From assembly GCA_003427395.1 (NCBI GenBank), contig BFEA01000447.1, forward strand, positions 903,502-935,567: a DNA stretch of 32,066 bases. Reading direction: 5' to 3'. Below are positions 19,491-28,926 of this stretch, piece by piece. The notes beneath the pieces are model-generated. The model ran no database searches. It saw nothing but the letters and a program-made list of their open reading frames with translations, and was not told the DNA's origin. Position 1 is the stretch's first letter. Each line of letters begins with the position of its first letter. Origin of the DNA: Chara braunii (taxonomy: Eukaryota > Streptophyta > Charophyceae > Charales > Characeae). Made by a program: the position numbers and the translations under genes.

Positions 19491-20034
19491 TACTAGATCT
19501 CCCAGGGCGTGAACATCCCTTATCGAAAGGCGACATTCGTCATCCTTCCCACCACTTTGATCTTTTCTTCGTCAGCTGAGACGTTAGATCTTTCTTTCTC
19601 CCGGCTCGTTCTACTACGCTCAACGAGATAGCTAGGACCGCAGGTCCTGAATCAAGCATGGCGTTATACGAAATTCCCCAAATTTCGATGTCGCATTCTG
19701 CTGATTTCCACGGAATAGTTTTAATCCGTAGAAAGTGATGGTCTTTTTGGATTATTCCTACCCGTATTTGTTTCGACATATCAGGAGTGTTTGGTTTATC
19801 CCCGAGAGCCGAGGATTTTCCTTTCTGAGTAGCTAGCTTAGCGAGAGCAAATCTTTTCCAGTTTGCCTTACAATGTTGCAACATGCGTTCGTTAGCCTGC
19901 TCGGATATGGACAGCAAAAGCCCTATAGGCAACGGGATTCGGTGGTCCAAGGCTCGAATTATGTCCAAGATGTCGATTTCCCAGTGACAAAGGCAGGACC
20001 ACCTGCTTCCATCTCCCCCGAGGAAGGTCTCCAT
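19491..20034 (-). pseudogene. Ty3 aspartic protease
   Basis: The protease matures the element polyproteins. Its active-site block reads AMLDSGPAVLAISLS, with the D-S-G triad at 19645-19653 and a hydrophobic run after it as in retropepsins; the residue after DSG is Pro where Ala or Ser is usual. Upstream in the same frame is a basic region that follows gag. A frameshift around 19500-19540 separates it from the domain's C-terminal part, and another near 20040-20078 separates it from gag. It is short, about the size expected for a dimeric retropepsin. Confidence 0.8.
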
Positions 20035-20077
20035 TCGGCTACTTCATTCCGCTCCTCTACTGGTCGGATGGTTTCAA

Positions 20078-21390
20078 TCATTCCCAATCCCTGATATCCC
20101 AAGGCGACGTATTGGTCGAGCGGAATAAAAGTTTCGCTGCTTCCTCGGCAGTGGCCATCGTACTTCCTCCGTTCTCGATTTCCTCAAGCGTCGTTCCTAC
20201 CCTTCCTGGACCGTTTGCTACAGGTGCAACAACCACAGGGGATACTCCGATTCGAGCTTGGGCGGGTCGGAGGGGGCAGTCTCGGGCTATGTGGCCCGAC
20301 TGATGGCACGTGTAACAAACACTTACGTTAGCTGCCGCTCCGCCCATAGTCTGAGCAGCGGAGGCCACTGCTTGCGTTATGGGTGCTGCCCTAACAGCGA
20401 TAGGGCGCATCGTTCTCATCAACGACTCTATCCTAGCGTTGTGTTCCCGTTGCTCCTTCTTGCTTTCTTGCATCAGACTAATTAACGTACGGGTTAGTTC
20501 AAGTACCAAAGTTGATTCGTTTGTCCTGTTCGGAATTTCTTGGGGAGGCATAGGAGCCGTCATAACAGGTACAGACACTCCCACAGTTGTGTCGGGAGCG
20601 GACTTTTTGGTAGGGATTTGCTCAAGACAGGTAACAGGGCCAGAGACGAAACCCATGTTTTCAAACTTGTTTAGAAGCGCGGCCAACTCGGCCCTCGCCC
20701 TAGCTAATCCTGAGGAATCTCCCTCTCTAGGATAATCTTCTCCTTCCAGGAAACTGGCTGCGAATTTTTGCTCCATCTCCTCGGCCGCAGACATAATCTG
20801 TCGTAAGGTGTGGTTGATCGGGGAGAATTTCTTTCGCAATTTTGCTCTGATGGTTCTGTTGCGAAGCCCATTGATAAACAGATCCCTTCCAACTGCTTCC
20901 CCCCGCTGGGTCTTGACGAACATCCTATATAATCGGTTGCGATATTCGGTGACTGACTCGAGAGGTTTCTGAACTCGATCTTTGATCATAAAGAGTGTTT
21001 GTTCCAGATGAATGTAATCGAATCTATTAGGAAGTCCTGCTCGAACGTTGGGAGATCTACCCAAACATAAGTGTTGAACCAGTGGTGCGCATCCCCTCCT
21101 AATCTGGCAGGGATGTTGATCCGAGCTTCGTCGTTGTCATACTGTTGTGCGCGCAAGGTAGCTAACCATGCCCTGGCTAAGTGATGTGCATGATCAAAAA
21201 GGTACAGATCCGACGGAGCCATGGGTGCTCGAGGCCGCGGAGCCGGGTTGGGCGCAGGATTTTGATTTTGGGCTTGGTTCACAGCCGGATGAGCATTCAT
21301 AGGGGCTGCTCGTCGTCCAACCGATCTACTCCTTGTCACCACGGGATCACGTCGCGGCGCGGTCGGCTGCCTTGGTCGTCCTCTGTTCAC
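20078..21390 (-). pseudogene. Ty3 gag (capsid and nucleocapsid)
   Basis: Gag forms the particle shell and binds element RNA. The first frame (20986-21390) has a Pro/Ala/Asn-rich N-terminus, then DLYLFDHAHHLARAW and GGDAHHWF, as in plant Ty3 capsids. After a frameshift near 21060 the second frame (20078-21064) has the capsid C-terminal part (RLYRMFVKTQRGE, FINGLRNRTIR), an Ala/Glu-rich helix region, and a perfect CCHC knuckle CYTCHQSGHIARDC at 20276-20317. The frame opens with GTG, not ATG, at 21390; the first in-frame ATG is 21298-21300. It begins about 70 bp from the primer site. Confidence 0.9.
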
Positions 21391-21445
21391 CAGATAGCTT
21401 TGCGCGGGTTATCCTTTGTATTAATCCGGAAGCCTGCCACGTGTT

Positions 21446-21458
21446 GGTTCCGATACCA
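21446..21458 (-). promoter_or_regulatory. Primer binding site of the Ty3 element
   Basis: The minus strand reads TGGTATCGGAACC directly beside the 5' LTR. It resembles the iMet-type site (TGGTATCAGAG) with A to G at position 8, and the plus strand ends in CGATACCA like a tRNA 3' end. The exact tRNA is not certain. Confidence 0.75.
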
Positions 21459-22865
21459 ACCTCACGCCCTACGCGACTTCCTGATCGGAGTGGGATGGGG
21501 GCCCGGAAGTGCGAAAAGGGGTGTGCCAAGGATTTTAGGAAAGTGGGGGTGGAGTCCCAGGTCGGAGCTGAGATCTCTTGTGGAAAGTTTCGGGGGTATA
21601 AGCGCAAGAGGGTGTGCGCAGGTCGTACTTGGCGCTTTTAATTTTCGTAAGACGGAGGGAGGGTATCCCCCTCTCGGGGCTTGTGCACAAAAGGGATGCC
21701 GCGGATGTCGTGCAACATAAGGCAGATGGCATGCGCAGTGAATCTCCGTCTAAAGATCCCAGGGTACTTTTCCACAATCACAGCACCGACATATCTAAAC
21801 ACTCTTGCATTCTCGAACAAAATCCCAACAACATTGCCCCTGCCGACGAACTCAATTTTCGTAAGCCTTCAAGCCCGAAAAATGTGAATCACCATCTCCT
21901 TTGGTTTCGCCTTCATGGTTGCTCGCATGGTTCGACCAGTTGTCTGCGCCGCTCGGCTTCGGTGCGGGTTCGCCGAGCGAATTCCGAGGCTCGATAGGCC
22001 TGGTGCTGCCGACACTTTTCGCACGGTGTGCGGGGCCAATAACGGGCTATGGAATTCCACGACACCACCGTGAGTTGGTGATATGGAAGGAGGAGGTGAA
22101 AGGGAGGGAAATTGGTGGTAATAACGACGAAGCTGGGGGATATGAAATATTGCGTGATATAAGTATCCAGGTAATCGGGATCCCTGGGGTCGTTAGTTAT
22201 GGCAAAGTGAAAGTCCCTTTCGCACAATCGGTCGTTCTCTGTTTGACAGTGGAATTCTGGGTTTCTTAAGTTCCCCCGCTGTTTGAGTGGTTCACCCTCC
22301 CAATATTCACGATATTCCAGGTCCCTCAGACTCTCACGATCGGACATCCAAGAGGTAGATTCCGCAGCCATATCCGTTTAGAAAGCTCGGTCCCCTGCAC
22401 CCTCCTACAGGGTTCCAGGGGAGCGCGTACGTGGGAAACGGGGGATTGGTTTATTGTATCGATCGCGTTGGGCATACGTGCAAATATTCTACTCATGATA
22501 CGTTGGGTGAGGTCCGGTCATTACATGCCATCCAAATGACAAAAAGAAGGGAAGAAGGGAAAGGATCACCAACTTCTTATGGCATTCTTGACGATCTAAA
22601 GTTAGTGATTAAACCCAATCATCCATAGTGAGCGTTTCCAATCAGATCTGAGCGTATTGCTCACACGAAGGAAATCCGAAAAGATCACTAATAAAAGGGA
22701 ATTCACATTCATTCCATGCATACATACGAGATAAAAACGACAAGGAAAATCCGAGACGATTTACAAGAGAAGTCCAGAAAGAAGGTCGCGATAAAATCGG
22801 CCATATCAGGATCCAGAATTATACAGACGAAGAAAGAAAAGAACCTCATCCCACAACCACAACTA

Positions 22866-22884
22866 CTCTCTCTCTCTCTCTCTC
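22866..22884. repeat. (CT)n tract in the 5' LTR
   Basis: Nineteen bases of CT, against 55 in the 3' LTR. Confidence 0.9.
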
Positions 22885-23144
22885 GCCACGCTCCCGATGC
22901 GAGCAGTCCGTCGCCTCGCATCAACATAGAGAGTTCACCCCGCTTGGTTCGAGCACGCAAGCCAGGTTTGCCCGTGCGCCACAGTCCGTCGCGGCCCCGC
23001 ATGTCAACCCCGCATACCCGACACCAGCTCGTCAGACCGACCAACTCTCGCACTCACTCACCTTCCAAACTTGCTCGTTAGCCGACCCTCACTGATCGCG
23101 CTAACCTTGAAATTCTTAGAGAGCAAACTAATCTCGCTTGCAAA

Positions 23145-23151
23145 ATTTATA
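23145..23151 (-). promoter_or_regulatory. Candidate TATA box of the Ty3 element
   Basis: Minus strand TATAAAT about 740 bp inside the LTR start, conserved in the other LTR (12439-12445). If used, U3 would be about 770 bp and R plus U5 about 1.65 kb. Confidence 0.45.
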
Positions 23152-23890
23152 GCATGCATGCCTGCGCGAAAGGTACGAGATTAAGCCCAGGTGGACAAGA
23201 AGAGAAAAGAGGAAGTGCCTACGTCTGCATGACCAGACCGCGGAGTGGGGGTTGTAGCCACACTCCATGCATCGATCCGGTCATGCAGGCGCTCCGGCCA
23301 ATCAGAATAGAGTATGCGAGGCGAGGAAGAAGAAGAAGGCGGGAAAACACGAGGAAACCAAGAAGAAAGACACAGTTACAGTTGCGCCCGCCAAATACGA
23401 CAGATGCACAAGATTAAGGGCGAGATCTAGTCAGAGCCCGGTTCCCAGCCCAGCAAAATGCGCCTGAGCGTGGCGCAGCAAAATTAGGCGTACCTAAATT
23501 CCTAGCCTAAGTCCTAATTGTAAAAGGAAATTTCGAGAAAGAGAAAAACAATTCTGCGAGCCCATGGGGGCTCCACATCAGTTGAAAATTCAAAAATGAT
23601 ATTCCCGCGTGATGATCGCGCCAAAAATTCCCAGTGCTCACAGCAAAACAAGAAATAAGCTATGGTACAATTATTTCTCGCGCTCGTCATGACGCGGCCA
23701 CCCAACCGTTGGCACGAGATTTTCCCGACACCAATCCGACAACTTCCAGCAGAAAACGAAAAGAAACAAGGACATTCATGCACTTTGCCCGCCCGACCCA
23801 TCTTCCCATGGTTCACCCATTCGACCCGTCGTATCTCCCCAAGCAGCTTCGCGCAGAAACTCGCGCGATCACAAAAAATAGTTCGTCACA

Positions 23891-24762
23891 GCCCAACAAA
23901 AGCAGGAACCCACATAAGAAACATCATGACAGAATTCGACCTCATCGACCCCTTCAGAACGCTGCACCTAGAGAAAAAGGTCTTCTCACTAGTAAAAAAG
24001 AACCAGGCCAACTGGACGTCGCTGTCCTGGATCGACTTCTTCGTAATCTCCAAGCACCTCCAAGGAACAGTCAAACAGGCTGAGATCTGCCCACTAGCGG
24101 CCTTCCGGGGTCTTGACCACAAGCCGGTAGCGCTGCTCCTAAACTTTGACTCCCCCACGGAAACAGGTCGAGGCTTCTACAGAATTAACAACTCCCTCTT
24201 AACCACAGAAAGACTAACAGAGGCAGAGAGATGAAACTGGTTCTTCTTGCAACAGAACAGTGCCAGAGTGGACAACAGGCATCAATGGTTCACAAACAGT
24301 TACACAGACCTTACCCAAATATTCTCAGCGGAATCCAGAAGCATTGCGGGAGAACGAAAAATCAGAAAAGAAGAACTCCAACTCGCCATATCTCTCGCGG
24401 AGGACAACCTTGTCGCAGACCCTTCAAGAGCTTTATACAGCCAACTACTCGACTCAGCAAGAGAACAACTCAACGATTGGAGGAGATAGGAGCTGAGAGG
24501 CCTGCAGATTTGAGCCAGGATGACCGACCACACCCTTAACGAATCCATGACAAAACACTTCTTCGCAAAAATCAAAGTTAACACCAGAAACAACAACATT
24601 GAAGGGTTGAAAGACCCAGACAATCAAAACAGGGTCGATCAATCAGGTTCAGGAATGGTGAAAATAGCTAGATCGTTTTACGCGCAGCTCTACGAATCCA
24701 AAACACCTTGCCCCCTCCCCTCAGCCAACTCAACGAATGATGGCCTACCTGGAGAAGACTAG
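23891..24762 (+). pseudogene. LINE endonuclease C-terminal part and linker to RT
   Basis: This continues the endonuclease cut at 10723. MTEFDLIDPFRTLH, WIDFFVISKHL and GLDHKPVALLL match the C-terminal endonuclease blocks; in the last, the usual SDH catalytic pair reads LDH. Joining 10723 to the sequence after the target duplication leaves a one-base frame offset, so a small indel occurred. The linker to RT follows in the same frame, interrupted by stops near 24232, 24487 and 24499, with a helical charged stretch (about 24330-24480) and NNIEGLKDPDNQ before RT. All of these keep the frame at 24247-24762. Confidence 0.85.
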
Positions 24763-24832
24763 CACACCAAAACAGACTGAGGGGCTGGACTGACCACTCT
24801 CGTTGGGATAACTATACACAACCCTGACTCAA

Positions 24833-26104
24833 TTGGGTAACGATAAAGCCCCGGGCATTGATGGACTATCGAAAGAATTTTGGGGCCACTTCTGGCCCAA
24901 ACTAGGCGAGGACCTTCTCAATTTTTTCAATGACAGCAGAGACCGAGGAGGACTAGGCCAAAACCCGAGTACAAGTGTAGTATCGTTATTCCACAAAAAA
25001 AGCGATAAAGAAGAGTTGAAAAACTCTAGACCCATCTCGCTACTCACAGCCCCCTACAAAATCCTAGCGAAAACACTAGCCAACAAGATCATAAATCTGA
25101 CCGACAAATGCTTCCACATCGACCAAGCGGGCTTCATCCCATGATGGTACATACTAGACAATGTGAGGCGGCCAAAAAGATAACCGAAAAAAGGATGAAA
25201 GCAGCGATCCTGTTTTTCGACTTCGAAAAGGCCTACGACCAAGTCAACTGCGGCTTCCTTCACGCTTGCATGGAAAAAATGGGGGTTGGCCCGAATTTCA
25301 GGAAGTGGGTCAGGAGTGTTGTACGAGGACGCACCCTACAGAGTTTAGGTCAATAGGATTCCATCGGAGACCTACCCCATCTCCAGATTCGTACGACAAG
25401 GAGACCCCCTTTCTCCACCCATTTTTCTCTTCATTATGGAAGTCGTAACATCCTTCCTCCCCAAAGATCCGTCCATAGACCGGCTCACCGAACGGAACTT
25501 CAACCCACTTCACGACTTCGCCCTACCCACTGCTCTGATGTTCGCAGACGATCTCACAGTTCTCGTCTGCGCCAACAACAGTTCCTTCCAAGCTCTCGCG
25601 AGGGCGATGGGGGCTTTCCGTCTCGCATCCGAGATGAAGGTCAACTGGAGCAAGACCGAAGGATGGTGGCTAGTAGACGAGACGTCCCCCCAATCAGAGG
25701 GCACATCCACACCCATGTCGTGGTCCACAAGCAAACAGGCACTGAGATATCTAGGTATCATGGTCAACAAGGATGGCGTGTGGCCGCGAATGGGCCACAA
25801 CTTAATAGCCAAAGCAATAACTCGCTTGGCCCCGTGCAAGAACGCACAGGCATCACTGATCGGGAGGGCACTAATTATAAACACAGTTATCTTCTCCATA
25901 CTTTGGTACATCGCATCCATCTGGTCTCCCCCGGACGTCTACTTCCAAACAATAAAGGCTAGAGCAAGGTGCTACCTATGGACAGGGGACCCCAACCGGA
26001 CCTCATGCATCAACAGGGTAGCATGGAGCCACATCATTAGGAAACCGCAGGAGGGAGGCCTAGGGCTAATTGACCCAAGCAGGAATCAACAGCACTACAA
26101 ATGA
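24833..26104 (+). pseudogene. LINE reverse transcriptase (non-LTR, L1 clade)
   Basis: RT copies LINE RNA at the nicked target. Blocks in order over three frames: GNDKAPGIDGLSKEFW, NSRPISLLTAPYKILAK, HIDQAGFIP, FFDFEKAYDQV (first catalytic Asp), GDPLSPPIFLFIMEVV, then LMFADDLTVL with FADD intact at 25541-25552, and NWSKTEGWWL, YLGIMV and GGLGLIDP of the thumb and connection. Frameshifts fall between about 25100 and 25140 and between 25356 and 25436, and TGA codons interrupt near 25142. The active-site residues survive although the gene is broken. Confidence 0.92.
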
Positions 26105-27531
26105 AATGGATCATCAGGATCCTAACCAGACAATACCTACCATGGACCAAGATGGCTTTAGACAGCATAAGAAACCTAGCACCGATAAGCTCCCCACCAA
26201 ACATGAGCGGTTACTTCTGGATTATGGCAAACGAGTGGACGATAAGATCAGGCAGATCCCGCAGAACTGCCTCTTTCAAGAAGACTTCTCCTGGAAACCA
26301 GGGGACTGGGGTATACTCATATCCCAAATTTCACCGAGCAGAGCATACCGGTTCGTATCCCGCACCTCAGCCACCGGCTACCTCTCCAAATTCTACTCCT
26401 ATCCCATCGCCAATCAAAACCTCCAGGAACTAGCCATCCTCCAACAGAAAACCTGAGCTAGAGACGATAGAGTGCTTCCGGCTGCGAAAAGTGAGGGTAT
26501 AAAAAAACAAACCATGGATAATCTTTCAGCCTGGCCTCAGCATAGCAGAGCTCGAATTCGATCCTAAGGAGTGGATATGGAAACAAAGCAAATCCGAAAA
26601 AACTAGAACGATACTGGAATATGACGTAAAATTCGGGTACAACCTAGGCCTACTGACCACGGACCCCAACCCCAAACTTGAAAACAGATGGATAGAGACA
26701 CTGATCCTAGAGCCAACAACCTCAATATCCATCCCCTGGACGAAATACCTTCCCATCAGACCAGCGAGAATCCGTAGCTTATAGTGGCTCCTAGCCCATG
26801 CAGCACTCCCTGTCAACCAGTGGCTCCACAAAAGAAGAAAACACTCGGACCCCGACAGCTCGGAACTATGCGTAATGTGCAGGGACAATGTCCCTGAAGA
26901 CATCCCCCACTGCCTCCTTTACTGCAGCCAGGCCGTCGGGATATGGAACAAAGTCCGAAAGGAGCAATGTAATAAATTGTTGTATTTTTATAAAAAAATA
27001 CACACAAAGAATTGTATAAACTTTGTTCGAAAGCTCTTTTGTTCAATGGAATTCTAATTTTATTATATTATAGTCTCATTCATCAATATTGTATTAATGA
27101 ATCTAATCTATGGTTCCACCTCTTCTCATCCCCTCCCCCAACCTCACCCCTCTGAACATCCTACTTCTATCTAACATCCCCGACAGCCTCAGAGGTGCAA
27201 AAGCGGTCTGGTTCCACATGATCAGGAAACTAGCCCTGTGGGTCATATGGAAAAGGAGGTGCACCAAGACAATCGAGGGCTCAGAAGTGGCCAAGGAGGG
27301 AATGTGGTCCCTACTGCTGAGGATGGTGGAAACAGCGATCCGATGCAAATGGAGGAGTATATCGACAGCAACGATTGGCAAACCTGAAAGACTCGCACTC
27401 ACGAGACGAATCTTCATGACAGACTGGTTGCTACAGGGAAAGATTGCGACAGTCTCAGACAATAAATTACACTGGAAGAAATGGGCCCCTCCAACAATGA
27501 CAAGGAATGTAGCCCCGAGAGGGACAAATTG
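26105..27531 (+). pseudogene. LINE C-terminal region with zf-RVT zinc motif
   Basis: Three frames carry the rest of ORF2: 26101-26433 and 26070-26456 (KWIIRILTRQYLPWTKM; YRFVSRTS), then about 26526-26960 with KEWIWKQ, a TAG near 26779, and HAALPVNQWLHKR. It ends in CVMCRDNVPEDIPHCLLYC at 26869-26925, the zf-RVT pattern usual in plant L1 elements. After an AT-rich insertion (26965-27112) the frame 27110-27532 continues with PDSLRGAKAVWFHMIRKLALWVIWKRR, the normal downstream part. Thus the insertion is later than the LINE. Confidence 0.82.
26965..27112. other. AT-rich insertion inside the LINE
   Basis: About 148 bp of very AT-rich DNA interrupt the LINE protein between GIWNKVRKE and VPPLLIPSPN. 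Its composition is unlike the GC-balanced flanks. It might be plastid or mitochondrial DNA or a small transposon; I could not identify it and saw no clear target duplication. Confidence 0.6.
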
Positions 27532-27808
27532 AGGTTCTAGCCTCAGACAGATAGACATCTCTCCCGGTTTTCTAGTGCTTCAATACCTATTCGACAGAAC
27601 CTACATGGTTTTTGAGAGGAAAGCTAGGGTAGGGCAAGCTGACAGTCAATCCTCCCATACAGGAGTAATCAATGCTGCTCAGGGTTCCTTCGGCCAGACG
27701 GAAGGAAGCGTGGGGGTGTACTATGATGTATTCAATCTTGACTTGCTGGGGGAATAGGAACTGGACTGATGCTCCCCAAAAAGGACATGGAGCCAGGACC
27801 ATAAGGAC

Positions 27809-27813
<5 letters not shown>
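27532..27813 (+). other. LINE 3' untranslated region
   Basis: Non-coding sequence between the end of ORF2 and the poly(A). Its last 150 bp match the older copy at 7060-7215. Confidence 0.75.

Positions 27814-27840
<27 letters not shown>
27814..27840 (+). other. LINE poly(A) tail
   Basis: Twenty-seven A directly after 'ataaggacctttt', marking the 3' end of the retrotransposed copy. Confidence 0.95.
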
Positions 27841-27841
27841 C

Positions 27842-27851
27842 CCACCAGCCT
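27842..27851. repeat. Target-site duplication of the LINE, right copy
   Basis: ccaccagcct, identical to 10503-10512. Confidence 0.8.
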
Positions 27852-27922
27852 ACAGTTTTAGTTGAGTTAACAACATAACATGCATTACCGATGTTGATAT
27901 AAATGCTTCCAAAGCTGCTGAT

Positions 27923-27990
27923 AAGTCGAACCCTACGGCAGTGCTTGGGCTTAAGGGCTGGCTAGAGTACACTGCTGTAGGGCTCGACTT
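27923..27990. other. Hairpin with a 21-bp stem
   Basis: The 21-nt arm at 27923-27943 pairs with 27970-27990 around a 26-base loop. Only one A-C mismatch (arm position 8) and one G-U pair (position 15) occur. The size fits a short plant miRNA-like foldback, but a fossil inverted-repeat element is equally possible; expression is unknown. Confidence 0.6.
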
Positions 27991-28350
27991 GTGATCTGCT
28001 ATGAGATTAGACGGGGGAAAAAATGATATTTCGGGGGTGAGACAATCCCTAGCGTGTCCGCGGCCCATTGGATCCTCCCATGGCGGAGTACTACAGGTGT
28101 CTCCCGAGGACTAGCATCTGACCTCTACTACTACCTGGACTTTGAATAAGAAAAGCAAAAAACGTTTAAAAAGATTAATTCTTCTGCTCTTATTCTTCTT
28201 CTTCCGTCTTTCCCCTTTCCTGCCATTGGACATCATCCTTTTAGGGAAAACAGAGTCTGTGGAACGCTGCTTTCATTGCCTGGTGTTGAGTTGCCCCAGC
28301 TGGCTGGCGGCTGGTGATTCATGTTCCTAATTTGACCTTTTTTCATGCAG

Positions 28351-28441
28351 GACTTGCCGATGGCATGTGCGAAACTATGGAAGTGAGGAGGAGCCAAAGA
28401 ATGTTACTCTCTGCAATGCATGTAAAATCAATTTTGACCAG
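28351..28441 (+). CDS. Probable host exon encoding part of a GATA-type zinc finger (partial gene)
   Basis: A 91-bp exon is framed by a good acceptor (ccttttttcatgcag before 28351, with a branch-like ctaat at 28327-28331) and a consensus donor (cag/gtgaga after 28441). It starts with one base of a split codon and reads 30 codons without a stop: TC.WHVRNYG..., then TLCNACKINFDQ. The TLCNAC ending, 18 residues after the Cys of the second codon, fits the CX2CX18CX2C of GATA-type fingers, which bind DNA or proteins. The first Cys of the initial pair would lie in the preceding exon. LCNAC is the typical GATA signature, but GLxxK after it is absent (KINF), so it is a divergent member. No adjoining exons could be assigned. 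Confidence 0.45.
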
Positions 28442-28469
28442 GTGAGAATGATGAAGATGATGAAGAAGG

Positions 28470-28555
28470 TACCCGCTCCATTTGGCTGAATGGTGCGCAA
28501 ATGTAACGATTAGTAAACAGATCATGAGTTCAATCCTGATGGGAGCTACAACCTG
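28470..28555 (+). other. tRNA-like sequence with Pol III A and B boxes
   Basis: tggctgaatgg (28483-28493) fits the A box and gagttcaatcc (28526-28536) the B box, at tRNA-like spacing. A clean cloverleaf could not be drawn, so it is probably a SINE head or tRNA relic rather than a working tRNA. It begins about 40 bp beyond the exon's donor site. Confidence 0.35.
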
Positions 28556-28829
28556 TATTGAAAAGGAAAGAAGACAGGGTAATGCAAAAGTGTGAGCGTA
28601 CAGCGGGTGGCCTCGGCAGAGTCATAACGGATTACAACTGACTTCAGTCACAGGCATATCAGTGCAGAATCTGATTACAGAGCATCGACATTACATTGTA
28701 GCAATCGTACAAGTGAGGAATATGGCCACATTTTCTGAATTAGATAATAATATCATAATATCAAAATAGTATCATATCATTACATGGAAAACATGCCTAG
28801 ACCAGTGCTGCAAACCCGGTAGGACCGCG
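28556..28829. other. Unassigned, probably intronic
   Basis: No gene recognised; AT-rich with repeated 'atcat' motifs near 28745-28785. Confidence 0.35.
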
Positions 28830-28885
28830 GGCCCCTCCCCCAACCGGAACCAGACCGGCCAGTCGACCAGGCCGGTTCCCCCCCG
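28830..28885. repeat. GC-rich imperfect inverted repeat
   Basis: ccaaccgg near 28840 pairs with ccggttgg near 28880, and an inner accggcc pairs with ggccggt around a gtcgac centre. A T-rich tract follows (28903-28926). Confidence 0.55.
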
Positions 28886-28926
28886 GTTGGCCGTAGTGCA
28901 TCATTTTTTTTATTTTTTATTTTTTT

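Larger units (their letters stand above)
10724..23890 (-). mobile_element. Ty3/gypsy-like LTR retrotransposon with 2.4-kb LTRs and an extra ORF
   Basis: A 13.2-kb element on the minus strand, in order: 5' LTR (21459-23890), primer site, gag, protease, RT, RNase H, PHD-like finger, integrase, extra acidic ORF, about 640 bp without genes, 3' LTR (10724-13190). Integrase after RNase H gives the Ty3 order. Flanks are cccca (10719-10723) and gccca (23891-23895). If the edges move by two bases they become an exact cccaac pair (10720-10725 and 23892-23897). The LTRs differ at roughly 5 percent of bases by eye, so the insertion is old. All frames are broken. Confidence 0.9.
21459..23890 (-). repeat. 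5' LTR of the Ty3 element
   Basis: Collinear with 10724-13190, 2432 bp, which is long for an LTR. In the first 350 bp I count about 20 mismatches to the other LTR, mostly transitions. It abuts the primer site on one side and LINE sequence on the other. Confidence 0.92.
10513..27840 (+). mobile_element. 5'-truncated L1-type LINE, split by a Ty3 element
   Basis: The LINE comprises 10513-10723 and 23891-27840, about 4.2 kb of its own sequence. It starts inside the endonuclease domain (5' truncation), continues through EN, RT and a C-terminal zf-RVT region, and ends in 27 A. Flanking 10-bp duplications mark a single insertion. The RT sequence motifs and the zf-RVT cysteine/histidine cluster place it with plant L1 elements. 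Coding frames carry several stops and frameshifts, so it is inactive. The Ty3 element entered later, after LINE position about 211. Confidence 0.88.
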
